Source: Hybos culiciformis (taxonomy: Eukaryota; Arthropoda; Insecta; Diptera; Hybotidae). From it: 64,000 nt of DNA. Under the pieces are notes generated by a model. That model made no database searches. It had not been told where the DNA came from and worked only from the letters and a program-made list of their open reading frames with translations. The translations under genes and the position numbers were made by a program. The DNA is taken from assembly GCA_964007475.1 (NCBI GenBank), contig OZ023273.1, forward strand, positions 149,960,444-150,024,443, given 5' to 3'. How positions within the stretch are numbered: the first letter of the stretch is position 1; each line of letters opens with the position of its first letter. Positions 12,901 through 27,900 of the stretch are shown one piece after another.

Positions 12901-15900
12901 ATTTTATGATTTATGAATTTTGTTTTAAGAATTAATTTAACTATACAAATAAAAAAGGTCGAGAAGGTTACAAGTAAAATTTCTCAAGAATTAGAACTTA
13001 TAATCAATCAAGAAATGGAATAAAAATACTTTTCAAGAAAACATAAATTTACCTTTCTGGCCAATTTGAAAAATGAATTGAATGTTTGTGATTATTTAAA
13101 ATATCATTTCATTTCTATCTTTAGTTATATACGCATAAAATGCATTTCATACTATTTAGTGTAATTAAAATATTATCTACTTGTATCTACTTAAAATTTT
13201 ACTGCCAAATAAATTTATCATAAATTATTATTATTATGAAAATTTGAATTGTAGCGAAATGATTTCAAGTTTAACAATTTGTGGATAATATTTTTTGTTA
13301 AGTAAATAGGAACGGGCATTATTTATTTAATATGAGTGAACGAAATAGCTTTATATCAGATAAGAAATACTTTTTAAATGGGAATTTTTGATTGCTAGGG
13401 GAAAAGATGATTATTTTTATGTTATTTCCTTTGTTCAGTATCTATATCTAAATAATTTTATATTAAATAAAAATTTCCCATAGTATTATAAAATAAGTAA
13501 AATGTACATAAGAAGCGCTATCTGTTGGAAAAGAAACATTGTGTTATAGGAAATTAAATGTTCAGTTAAAATAATATGGTTTTCAATTTTCAGTTTTCTT
13601 TAAATTGCAAAAAAAAATTTGAAATAACTTTCGTTTATATGTAAGATACTTGTATATTTCTATAATTTCATGAAAACTTTATATAACTTGTTTTGAATAA
13701 CTTTAGCAATTATTGTTAGTAAATTTTTGAAAAACGCACTGCCAACGATATGAATATGTGATTAAGAATTTGTATAATTTGACATAAAGAAAGATTGAAA
13801 CTTAGTTTTTAAATCCTACCCATTATCGAAAAGCATTTTCAGTGTGTTGTAGGTAGGTACGTATTACAATTTTTTTTTAGTTTCGGAAAATGGAAGAAAG
13901 TGATGTTCTCGAATGTACTTCACATCTTATAACTACCAAATTTAAAGTAACAAAGAACTAATCTTTATTTTTTCGTCTATACGTCTATAGTATATCTTAT
14001 AATACGACTAGTTTTCTTCACATAAAATACCAATCATTAAGTATATCTTAATATTTATATATACATATATATTATATATTGCTGTTTTATTGATATCATG
14101 TTTTCAAAATTTTCTTTTTAATAATAAAATAAAAACCGCATATCCATATGGTACTTTTTATATTCTATTTTACTCATATTGGAATTAGCATAAATCGATT
14201 TTATTATGTAAATTTAATTACCTGTATAATGTAATAAGACACCACGTTTTGGATATGCAAATTTTGTTGTTGTTTTAACAACCACCTGTGAAATAGATTT
14301 GAAAAATAAAATTTATATAATTCATATATGTATAATATCTTTTTGATGTGTTATTTACAATTTATATCTACATTAAGGAAATTAATTCATGAAAAAAAAC
14401 ATATATGTATACTTACTAACTTGAAAAAATTTCCTTATCATAATGTGTGTTAAATATATAATTTTTTTGTAAAAGCAATCCTTTTTTTTTGGATACCCTT
14501 CTACGTTTTAAAAGAAATTTCACTTACCTCTATTTGATTAGAAAAACTGATAACTTCAATAGGTCGAATATCTTCAGCACAACTGTTGAAAATAGCTCTA
14601 CCAATATCTAAATCAATTATTTTAACATAATCCATGCATGTACCTTCTTCATCTGATAATAAATAAATATACAACATATATTAAAATATGCTTTATTATT
14701 TTAAAGTAAGTTTAAAAAAAATTCAATTCAATTCAATTTTAAATGGCACCTTGTGAGAAAAGTAGCTTAAATACTTAAATGACTTTTAACAATATTCCCC
14801 GCTCACTTATACTATTTCAAAAAGTATGATGAATATACTTACACCTTAAAGAAATATCTAATATTGTTAAGCGTATTTTATTTCCTAATGGGGCTTCAAT
14901 TAACCATTTACAATCAGTTTCACCAACATAAAATTTTGGGTAACCTGGAGTCACTATGAATCCATGTAATAATGGACCTCTAAAAGCAGTCCTTTGTACA
15001 CTTGAATAACTTTTTCGAGTTGGTGGAAGAAAATCATAATCTTCCTCTAAACTATCGTCTGAATCTTCAATAGATTCATCTTCATCATACGATTTACTTT
15101 CAGGCAAATCAATTTGATTATTTAATTTATATGGTTGCTGTTGAGTTGTCAACAGTTGACTAGCTGTAGGATATGGCGATTCAATTTCATTTTCATTATT
15201 AGCTTCAGTTGGCATTAGTTGTGGTTGAACTGTATATGTGTTTACGAAAAGAAAGAATAATTATTAAAAGAATTCATATATAGAATTGGTAAAAGAACTA
15301 AAGTGAGGTGATATACAAAATAAAAATTTTGTAGAAACACTTTTCCAACATGATCTTTACAAAACAGTTGTGCCAGACATGTTACATATAATATAGTTAG
15401 CCAGAAAATAATGATTTAAAAACAACATAAATGATAGTACACAAATGCATATTCCGTAAATGATATAAGTTATGGTGTCTGAGATCAAATGAATGGAACA
15501 CACTTTTAAACTGTACCATTCTGATTAAAGGTGAATGTATTAACAACGTACATTTTATATCTTAACTTATTAAATTACATTATATTTTATATCTTATTAA
15601 AATTATTAATAAGATTATAAATTCAGTTTCCTTTTCAATTTTTTTTCTTGAGGAGAGTCAGAACACTGCGTGCAATATAACATGATTGGAATGAATTAAG
15701 ATGAGCATGTACATTTATTTGATTTTAAGTTAGAAGAAGTTAGTTAGCAGGATATGAGTTAAAACAAACCTAGTTCCGTTAGAGGCAAACAATTAATAAC
15801 AAATGAAGATTTTTTCAAGTTAAGACTTTGCAGTATTGATATGATTTGTTATAATTTTATAATAATATATTATTTAAGCAATTTTCGAAGTAAGGAAAAT

Positions 15901-18900
15901 ACAATTTCTTTGAGTGAAAAAGTTACTTTATCATCATTATTCCCGTTTGATCTCTACACCAATGATTGAAATTTAAAAAAATTAAAAATTTAGATATGTA
16001 TTATGTAAAGATTTATGTGTGTTAAAAATTTTTAATGTAAGTAAGAGTTTTGGAATGTAATAATTTTGGGTTGTGAGAATTTTTAGGGTGTGCTTGTTTT
16101 GAAGTGCAAACATAAAATTTTTAATGGAAAAGTGTTAGAGAATGTGAATTAAACTTATGAACTAATTTTTTTTATTCTCACTACTTGCTGGTGCAGTAGT
16201 AGTAGTAGTAGTAGTTGAAGTTGTAGAAGAAGAAGTATAAGGCATTTTGGGCAGAGCAGCTATAATACTAGAGGTGGAAGAAGTTATAATTTGATTGGCA
16301 GTATCATTAAAAATTAATGAAGTTGATATGTTGGCATTTGCTGAAACATTTAATGATGGAGGTTTTAACACAGCAACAGTTGCTGATGCTAAATAATCAT
16401 CTTCTGTTGGTTCGAATGATGATTGATTTGAAGAACTAGTAGTAAAAGTGGTAGTAGTAGTAGTAAAAGTTGTCTTAGAATTATTCTTAACCAATAAATT
16501 TGAAGAATTTTGTTCTAATGTTTGATTTTTAACAGACATCATTATACTGTCAAATAATAATAAACCATCATCTGTTTGATTATCAGTAGAAGGTGTCGTT
16601 TGTGGATAAATAATAATATACTGGTCACCTTCACGAATTGTTAAAGTATAATTTTGAAACTTACTATTATTAGTACTAAAACTAAAATCTGAGTCTTCAG
16701 ACGATAAACGATCGTTTGGATGTGACGGTGCTGGATAATGTAGAACTGTAGTTCCTTCTGATGTAACATAAACTGTTGGGACCCCAGATAATGTTGGTTG
16801 AAGTTGTGTAGCTTGGAATGTTGTTTGATAGCGATCTGATGCCGATGAAGTTGCAGAAGTAGGAAATAAAAGCGAATGATCATCAGTTGCTAATTTTTGT
16901 TGTTCATTTATATGATCGAATGCATCAGACGGTTGCTCTAAAATGTCTTTGTCTTTTCGGAAATATATTTCATTTCCAATTTTTTCAAAATCGTTGAAAT
17001 CATCTAAATTACTTGGCAGTATTTTAAGTACTTTGAAATCCTGAAATTGTAAAATAAATATTTATTATTAAAATTAAATTAATAAGAAGAAAGTACTTTG
17101 AAAAAAACAAAATATAATTTGATCCTTTACATATTTATATTGATATTAAAATGATGCAATTGGACTTAGGCAGAAATAAATTGGGAAATGAACTAGAATT
17201 TTTTTTATGTGATTTAATTTTATTTGGTTCTAAACAATTATAGACTTTACGAGTTTCTCAGATTTTTAAATAGCAATAAATTTTTAAAATGATATTGTTT
17301 AACATACTTGTGAGTAAACACCTTTATCATCTTCAACTTTATCTTGAGTAATCACAGGATTATGAATTTTTATTTTACGTTTCCTTGAATCATTAGACTG
17401 ACCAAGAAAGCTACTGGCAGGATTACTTTGTGATTTGGGTATATCTAGTTTTTCATCGCCAGATTTTAAAATTTTGACTGAATGATATGCAGCATCTCGT
17501 AAAGCTCGAGCTACTGGCTCTGAATTTGAGCCATCACCAAAATGCATTACTTGTTGCTGAGCTGTTAATTCATAGCCCAATTGTAAATGCTCCCCACAAT
17601 AATGATTTAATCGAAAACCTGAAAGAGAATTAAAATTGTTAACTATTATATGCTTTCATCTGGATAATGTGATTAACATAATAAATAGATATGCTTCTGC
17701 ACCTATAGTTAAAAAATAAGAATAATTATGTAACAAGCGGCACACAAGACTTATTAAAGCACAATAAAAACTGAAATTTTGGCAATAACGATTAAGTTTG
17801 TACGAGGTGTAAACATTTTAAAATTATTTTTTCAACATTTACTGAACTCTGCAGTTAACTTTAACCTTATTAAAAAACACATTAAAAATACTATAAATAA
17901 TTGCATTTTTTTTTTGTTATTGAAACTATGTATTCTAAAACTTTTTTCCATAATTTCTTATTGACTGAACATTATTTCGGGTATTAAAGTATTGATTGAT
18001 TGTAAGTAATATTTTGAAAACAGGTAAACTTAAATAATCCTTCAAATGACTTAATGCATTTATGTTACACCCTTTGTATACATAAATAAATTAAAATGTG
18101 GTTAGGTCAATGAAATGAAATAAAACAAAAAAATGAAAAAGTTAAATTATAAAAGGGTCTGCTGAACAATTGCAATAAGTTTTTAAGGTCCATTAAGTAA
18201 GTACATCTAATATTCAAACACATTAAAACACTATTTTCAGATCGGTTCGTATTAAATTTTTTTTTTTCGCTGCTTAAAAACTAACTACAATGTACATGAT
18301 GTACATGATGGCCAATAATAAGTTTCGTTTTCGCTAGAGAAATTAAATTAGACAAAGGTTCAGCAAAATGTATATAATAAGAATACATTGAAAACTTCAA
18401 ATATACTTGGATTGGCTTAACTTTAGATTTTTATTTCGAAAATCTTCTGGCATAAAAAATATTATTAGAAAAAGTCTTTTTAAAATAACTTTAAATTAAC
18501 TTACACGTTCAAACATATAAAATTAATTGCATTCTTTTTTTTTTATAAAAAATGAAAGCGCAAAAAATATGAATATGGGAAATGTTATGAAAATATCAAA
18601 TATCGTTGAAGATTATAACAAGAACTATTTTAATACGTATATATATATATATTTTTTTTTTTTTCAAATAATATTAAATTTCCCTTTTCTGTTATGTATT
18701 TCTTGAATTTTCTGCATAGTTTTGTTTTAGTCTATTTGTGCTAGTGAAGAAAAATTTTTAAATTAACTAAATATGAATTTCTTTAATGTCAATATGTTTT
18801 TGAAGTGAACTATCCAGATAGGTTAATAATCAAGCTTATTTGGAAATGAAAGTAAAAATTTTGATAATGATATTATATACAGAAATCTTAGTTATGAAAT

Positions 18901-21900
18901 AAACATTAAAATCTTTAAGGGAGTTGAAGCTCATCAAACCTTATTATAAGATAGTCAAAATCCTTGTAAAATTGTCAAAAATAAAAATTTACGACACCAA
19001 AACCAATTTTTCTATAAATATTTTTATATGCATTATTAATTTTGAAGATTATGTCATTTTTAATATCCTTGATGTTTTTGTCATACTCTTGTCCACACAA
19101 AAAAAATAAAAAAAATAACAGAAACCATTTATAATTTTCTTTTTCGCAAAAATTTTAACATTGAGTTTTCTGAAGTGTTAATGCGCTCATTTTCAAAAAA
19201 AAACTAAAATTCATTTCAATAATAATGTGCCATCATGTTATCATTCTTTTTCCTCTTCCGCATAATTTTAATAATAATCAGATAGTCATATTATAAAAGA
19301 AAAATGAAATTAGATAACTTTTTAAGTATTTTCATAATCGAATAAGGTAAGAAATATGAAATAAGTACTTTAATTTCTGAAATTTCTATGTTTATATCAT
19401 GGAGTAATCATATAAAGTGTACGTACTCAATATCATTATTTTTTTTAACAATACTTTTTAGGAGGAAAAAATATTCATTAATTCATTAATATTCCAATTT
19501 TAAAAAGCTTTGTAAGTTCTCATGTTCATCAAAACCTTTCAATTCATAATTACATTGTAAAACTAGAAAATTTAATCTAAATGATAGGAGGAAGTATATA
19601 ATTTTTTTTCATTTCATTAATGTTGATGAAAAACTAAATTTGGATATGATACAATATAATGATAAGGATATATATGATAGCTCAAGGATAAAAATAAATG
19701 TCAATCTTAGTTTATTTACGAAAATGATAATTTTTTTTTTTTAACTTATATCCTTGAATATTATTTATTCAACACTAAAAAGGTTAACAGACTTTGGGTT
19801 TAAATGAGGTTCCACAAATATTTATAAATATATAAAAACACAAAAAAATTAGGTGTTTTAAACTTGAGTTAAATGTGAGTTAAATCAGGTTCACCTTATA
19901 AAACACAGCATTGTTTAAAAAGAACAAAACTAAAATTAACCTTGTTACAAAAATTCAACGTGTGAACTGGAATTACCAATTAAGGGATAGCCTGAATAAT
20001 TTTTCTAGCTTGTAAACCATATAAGCTTTACATTTCTAGAAAAAATAGAATATATGTGAAAAAATAGAATATATGTATTTACTTTAAATCTACTTATAAT
20101 TCTTTTCTTTCCCTAAAGCTTAATTTTGATAACTTTGATGTTTTATCTGACTAAATTACAAATAATCTAATTTTTTTTTACATAATTATTTGAAACCGCA
20201 AAAACTTATTTTCTTTTCTATTTTTTTGCATAAATATTGTTTATTCAAAAACGAAAGACTGAATTCTATGATTTCATAATAACTATGTTATAAAGTCTAT
20301 AGTGAACATATACATACTCTGCTGTTGATTATGTATAATACATTTTCACAGTTAAAATTATAATTACAAATTAAAAATTGCGTCTTGCAGTTTTAATTGA
20401 TTGGTTTAAATGGTAAACATAGATAATAAATTGAATAAATATAACCAAATTAAAAGTTGGATTGTAAATTTATAATTATTAGAGTAATATTGAAAGATTT
20501 TCATAATTAATATCTATCTGTACATTTTAGATAATCTGTATTATTGGTTTCCACTATACAAGAAACTGATTGTATTTGAGGAAAAATTAATAATAGAGTA
20601 CAAGAAGTTTTTCTGCATACAAATGTTCTATTTTCAATTCATTATTAATTCATAAATCTCAAAAAAAAATTAAAGTTGTTAAAACAATGAAACATAAAAA
20701 TAATACAATATGTATTTTATTTCGTTTTTTACGAAATAACTATCTGTCAAGCCTTTAAAATATACCGATCATTATTTGACTATTTTATATATTACTCAAA
20801 GTCAATTAACTACTGTCTACATACTTAAATTCATGGTGATGATAAAAATTTGTGTCATTTTTTGTGTACCTACAAGTTTTTTTTTCTCTTTTCTTTGATA
20901 AAACAATTTAATAAATTAGTTTCAATTTTAATTAGTAAAGATTAATTAGGGAAATTAATGTTGTAAACATAACATTGTAGAAAATATTTATCTTTTTTTT
21001 GTCTTGTAGAATTAAGACACAATTTTATTTTATTTTTTACACGTGTCTTTTGTAAGCCTATGATATGTACTTTTAAGGTGAATTTTTTTCCTACTTTGTT
21101 AAAAAAAAATATAAAACAACTTACTTAAATACGAATATCACATTTGGCGTTTTTTTTTAAACAAAGTTGAAGGATACTCTTTGCAAAAAAAAAAGGACAA
21201 AGTTACATGAAAAATAATTGTTATTTTAATTCATATTTGTAATAAGTTAAGTTTTACTTTTTCTTCAATACAGCTAAAGACAGTATTTCTTATCGGCTGA
21301 GTAGTCTAATAAGTCCTTTTAAGTTAAGTAAATAGATATATTTTTTATTTTTTTGGCATATAAAATAATGTATTAAGTTTTATTTAAAGCCTTAGAAATG
21401 TAATTACAGAAGAGATTAAAATAAAAATTCTTGCGGAAACCATATGTTTTTACTTCTGGAATAATAACTCCTATCTCCCATGTTCCTTCTACAAGTATTG
21501 TCGCGGTAATTTGGAAAATTATTAATTATTAAATAAACGAAATTATTTAATTGGAAACTATTTAATTATTTGGAACTAGATTTAAAATTCAATTTAAATG
21601 TTTATTAACATAAATGGTGTGCGTCACTACTTGATATTAACAAGTTCACTCTTTGAACACGAAAAATTTCCGTATGACAAAAACTTTTATAAAGGAGTAC
21701 CTATATATTTAAAAAAAATTTAGAATAGGCATCATCACTGTGTAGTGACAAATGTCATTAGGTATAAAGCACTTTACGTATGTTTTTGAAAATAATTTAC
21801 ATCCATGTGTTTTTGTTTATTTTTACTTTAATTAATACTCCCATGTAAATGGTTTTTAAAAATATGAGCATTTATATAAATAAATGTTGGATTCTTTATT

Positions 21901-24900
21901 ATAATAATATAAAAGTCTCTTACATTATAGAATATTCATATTTTTTGCACTTGAAAAAGGGAAATGAGAATATTAAATACATATTTTTTTTCTTTTTACA
22001 TTATTAATATTTTATAGTTAACATAAAGCATTTTTGTTTTCGCATACTTTACCATACTTAACAGAGAAGTTTCAAAATCCGTAGATATGAACATGCTATA
22101 AGATGTTTTTTTCTTATTCTTATTTGTTTCATTTTTATTTATTGGTCCTTTGTATAATATTATCCTTGTGGCAAATTTATTTATTTTGCTTTGTTAAAAA
22201 AAATAATAAAAAATCACTGCTACTAGAAGCATAATTTTATTTATTTTTTTCTTGCCATTAAAAAAGCTTATTTTCTAAAAAGTAGTAAGCTATTTTTTAA
22301 TTGTTTTCGTAGATTATAAAATTTATATTTTAATCCTTTGCAGATACACAATGCTTGTGGGAAATTAATTAATTTAATTTCTTTGAAAAAAATCCTATAG
22401 TCCCACTAAAAGCATTTTTCTTTCCATATTTTACACATATACAGTCTAACATGTCTAGAGGTCTAGATAGAAGACTATTAAATCAGTATTTTAATTTCCC
22501 CCTAATATTCAATTATTTTCAGCATTGATGTTGAAGAAGGAAAAAAGCAAAAAAGTCTGATTTAATGTTGAATTCAAAGTCCTAAAACCTAAATCAAAAG
22601 CTTTAGTTTCATTGCAAATTTTGAAATTACGAATTTATTCAAATTTTTATTTCAATAATTTTTATTAAATTTTTTATTTATTTTTTTTAAAACTTAAATT
22701 AATGTGTTAAAATATGACCAGATGCATATTACTTGAATAACTTTTATTTTATGTTCAAATACGAAACTGTTAAAGTGAAAAACCACAATAAAATTTATTA
22801 ACAATCGACCTATTAATTTATCAAGATTTAAATGGCCTTATTGATTTATTTATACATATATATTTTATAGGATAAAATGCAAAAAAGTGTGCATAATATT
22901 ATTAAAGTGCAATTTCCCGCAATTTATAATCCTGGCACCCTCGCTGATCAATTTTTTTTTTGCATTAAACGCAAGTGATTGAAAATAATATACGTGTATC
23001 GCCAATTGTGTTTTAATTTTTTTACAACTTTAATAGGGTAATTGATTTTAACTGTTTATTACTGAAAAAGAGCATATTTTTTAAAAAAAAATTAAGGTTA
23101 TATTATATAAGAAATTTATTGTTCTTTAACAATTTCCGCCACACTGTCCGTCACAAAAGGAAAGTGCTTATTTTTTTTAATGTACATATGTATATGAATA
23201 TATAATTATTTATGAGATAATGTAATATATATGTAAGTATTTTAAAAATGCATAAATTTAATTTATTTTTTTTTTAATATCAATTTCGAATTCTCGTGCG
23301 AATTAAAAAAGATGTTACCACAAACAATTGTGTTCTAATAGGATTATTGGTTCCCACTAAATTCATAATAAATAATATAGTAATGATTTGCAAAATAAAA
23401 AGATATACATATGTAAATAAATTAAAAACATATATATATAAAATTTTTGTATGAATTCATTACGATATTAATATCACGAACTCATTGTCTTAATATCATC
23501 CCAAATTAATTATTCAAGTAATAAAAATGAAAAGAAAATACATTTCAATGTCAGTAAAAGTAAATTATTTGTTTTCTTTTGTCTTAATATAATGTAACAT
23601 AATGAGTTAAGCTACTTCGAAGATAATTTGCAGTATGAAATATTTAAAAATGCTCTCTGTAAATCCAAATTGATCATTCAGCATCAATGACAGCCTAACG
23701 TTGAAATCTAGTCTCAATATAATAAATTAAACTACTTTAACGCATAACATGAAGTATTTGAGTGTCCTTGGTGTAAATGAATATTAATGACATATTAACG
23801 TTGGCTTAAAGTACTTTTATTACTGCGCAAAACTATACTTGAACTCGAATGCAGTTTCGTTAGAAAATTTTCAAATGAATGTCCTCGATGGACACTAGTC
23901 CTTATTTAATAAATATTATAATTTACTAAGAATTAAATTATATTTGTATGCTGTCCGAATCTTACAAATTTTGGTGTTAGTATATTTTTATGTATGTTAT
24001 TTTCATGTTTATCAACCCAAACGAATTTCTAGAAAAAGTTCTTCATATTTTATTCTGAATCTTCAACTGCGGCGAATTAAATAATTAACAACGACCACCG
24101 CAATTCAAAACTAATTTATAGTGCTGTAATACATTTTTTTTTAAAGCAAAACATTTTAACAGTAAAATGATGGGATTTTTGTTTAAAACAAAATTTGTAT
24201 ATATAAAAATTGTGTACTGCTCCTTGAGGAATAATGTTGTTTATAAAATTAATGTAATTTTTATTTTCCAAATCATAAGCATAGAAAAAAAAGCAATCAG
24301 ATTATTTAACAGTAGCAAAAAAAAATATATACATAAATTGATTGCCCTATTAATTTTTTTAATGGGTAAAATTGCAAATAATGAACTGCTTATACTACTG
24401 TATATAGATATATTCAATTGAAGAAATTTCAACACCAAAAAAAAAACATTTTTTTATTGAATTAAGTAGAATAAACTAATTAAGTTATTTGCCGCCAGTA
24501 TTCGCGTCCTTGATACAATAAAAGTTAACTCAATTAACTCAAAATAAAAACAGAAATTGCGTGTTCAAATATACTTACTAGATAGTTTTTTATTCAGTGG
24601 CATTATTCTAAGCAAAAAAAAAATGAATGAAATGGAAAAATAAAATTTCATAGATCTAATTATTGTTTGATCAATCAAATATCCTTTTTCATTTCCTTTT
24701 AATTTTAGGCATTTTATTTTACCAGCCATTCATATTGTCGTATAATTAATGAGATTTATTATTATCATTAAATGAAATTGTCTTATTGTCTTATACATGT
24801 ATTATTATTTGCGTGGTCTTTTCTTATGCTTTTGCCATTTAATTTACCTTTTTATTTAATTCATTTTTGTTAAAATTCGATTTTTAAAGTAATTAGTAAA

Positions 24901-27900
24901 CTGCAAGTTTGACAGAATAATGGCAAAAATTTGCATATAATTTTTGTTCTCTTTAGCCTCGCAAAGTTTTGCGACAGTTTTTTTTATGTGTCTAATATCT
25001 AATATCTAATATCTAATATCTAATATCTAATATCTAATATCTAATATCTAATATCTAATATCTAATATCTAATATCTAATATCTAATATCTAATATCTAA
25101 TATCTAATATCTAATATCTAAAATCTAATATCTAATATCTAATATCTAATATCTAATATCTAATATCTAATATCTAATATCTAATATCTAATATCTAATA
25201 TCTAATATCTAATATCTAATATCTAATATCTAATATCTAATATCTAATATCTAATATCTAATATCTAATATCTAATATCTAATATCTAATATCTAATATC
25301 TAATATCTAATATCTAATATCTAATATCTAATATCTAATATCTAATATCTAATATCTAATATCTAATATCTAATATCTAATATCTAATATCTAATATCTA
25401 ATATCTAATATCTAATATCTAATATCTAATATCTAATATCTAATATCTAATATCTAATATCTAATATCTAATATCTAATATCTAATATCTAATATCTAAT
25501 ATCTAATATCTAATATCTAATATCTAATATCTATTATCTAATATCTAATATCTAATATCTAATATCTAATATGTATATAATATTCCTTTTATTTCTTTCA
25601 TTTAATTATTTTTGACAATCTTTCACAAACCCAAATTTAAAAAATTCCAATCTGTATGTGTTAAAAAACATCCTGTCTTGTTTCATTTTGAGCGCACACA
25701 TTTCTGACTTTATGTCTGCATGCACACATTTACTAAAATAAAAAGAGCATAACCCGGAGAAATCAATTAAATTACTTTTTTATCAAGATATAGTTTTAAA
25801 TGTTTTTTTTGATTCCCTATGCATGCATATACGAAAAAAAAACTATGCTATGTATGTACATGTATATAAAAATTTTATATTATTTATTGTGTAAATGCGA
25901 CATGGTTTACACGCCTAAAATCTCCCTCTGTTTAATTTACAAAATATCCATAAATTTTATCCTATATGACATTCTTTTTAGAGAGGGATCATTTTTTTTT
26001 TTTTTTGGGAATGATCAGTGTATTTCTGTTACGATTGAATGATTTTGATTGATTACCTTATAAAATAAAATTGACCCTATTGTTGTCGAGGAGCGTATAA
26101 AATATTTTATATGGGTTTTAAATTGAGAATTAAACTTCAGCAGAGTAAACTGTGTATACATATATGTATATAAAATTGCTTAAATTTCGAGTCTATTTTT
26201 CTGAATTTTTTATTTAAATGTTAAATATTACATAAGTCTTTTATAATTTAGTCTTATTGTTATAATATTCATATACAAAAACAATTTGATAATTCAGCTT
26301 TAAATAGACAACCAGGCCACCTGCACACGAATCTTAGATTCAAAAACGCATACACTACTCGTTAAGCGAGATACTTCCTCGACAACGACTTAAAATTTGC
26401 ACATACGTATGTTTTTTTTTTAATTTTTGTTACAAATATTTATTAGCCCAGATCTGTTAATAATAAAAACTAATATTATAACCATTCTTTAAAAATCTCA
26501 CTTAGGAAAATCAAATTCTGAGGATGTCAATAGAGAAATAGTATAGTTTGGCTTTGAAATTATGGCGGATAGCTTCAAAATGTCGCTATTATTTAAAATT
26601 TGTTAAATTTACTTAAACGGTTAAATATTTTCAAAAATGAATCAACAAAGTTCAAATTGACTATGCCAAATTAAAATTTAAGAATTATTATTGGTAAAAA
26701 AAACACAATCCTGCTGCAAGGCATACGACATTAATGTTTGCTTTTCTATCAATTTTTTATAAGGTTATTTTCCTGGTTTTGTTTATATTTATATAAAAAA
26801 AGAACTGAATTTATTTTTTGGCTAAAAAAAAAATAAAAAACTACGTTTCTAGTTACAGTAATAGCACTGTCTGCGATAGATAACCGATAGGGGAATTCTT
26901 CTTTTTTTTTTATTTGACCAAACTATTAAGAGCATTATACCAGAAATACATTAAATTCATATTAAGAGGGAAAAATATTTGATCACCAGTTCTATAATTT
27001 TCTATATATACATTATTATATACACAGCAAACAAAAAGTCAAGGTGATTAATTTTCAAAATAAAAACAAAAAGGAAATTGTATTTGGTTACTGATTATTC
27101 CTTCAATAAATGATTTTTTTTTCTGTGGATTATCAATTTCTAAAATAAAATAAAAAAAAAAAATTCATTTTTTATACAGTATTTTTCAATATTGATTTTT
27201 GATAAAAAAAAATTTTAACCATCAAACCACCAGGAAGTATTTTCGGTATATACATATGCATCGAACTAGACAAGACCAACTTTTGTTATTGACTTCAATT
27301 AAATTCTTCAAATGAAAATAATTAATCGTTTTTTTTTCTTATGATTTAGTCGAAGAATCGCGTTAATATATATCAGTGGCCACAAGTCATAATCGCCTAA
27401 GTCGATTTTGCTACTTTTCAGGAGAGCAGTTTAAAGTTTCAAATTGGCTAAAGTTAATTTAGGAAAAAATCTAAGCATTAAAAAATAAAATGATTGGAAT
27501 AAAGACTTATTATGTTAAGATAAGAAATTTTTTTTTTTGATTTCTGAAAAATAATCAGAGTTAAGCTCTTATTCCAAAATCATAAGAGATTAAAAACGAC
27601 TTAGGCTATTATGTTTTTGGCTGTAAAAGTTTAATTGTAAAGCTAGGAACGTAAAAATTTGTGAGTATACGTAGAATCATATGACCAACAGTTTGGAATA
27701 ATAAAATCATAACCGCCTAACTTATTTTATGTTTTATGAATCAAAAAAAAAGTCAGAGAAATATATTTATTCTAGTTCGATAAAATCATTGCAAACGAAT
27801 TTAAGGTGCAGCATAATAATATCTAAAATAAAGTTTGACTTGCAAAATTTTGATAAACCTTAATAAATGAAAAAATATTATAGAACATTATAAAAACAAA

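Noticed and set aside
16641..16883. 80-codon minus-strand open frame
   Set aside because: It is in a different frame from the continuous stalk exon that covers the same bases with matching splice phases.
23580..23830. Apparent diverged tandem duplication of about 130 bp
   Set aside because: Similarity between the two halves is weak and could reflect shared base composition; an alignment would be needed.
24991..25572. Interstitial telomere-like array
   Set aside because: The minus-strand unit TATTAGA only loosely resembles the insect telomere repeat TTAGG. There is no TTAGG tract and the array lies in an intron.
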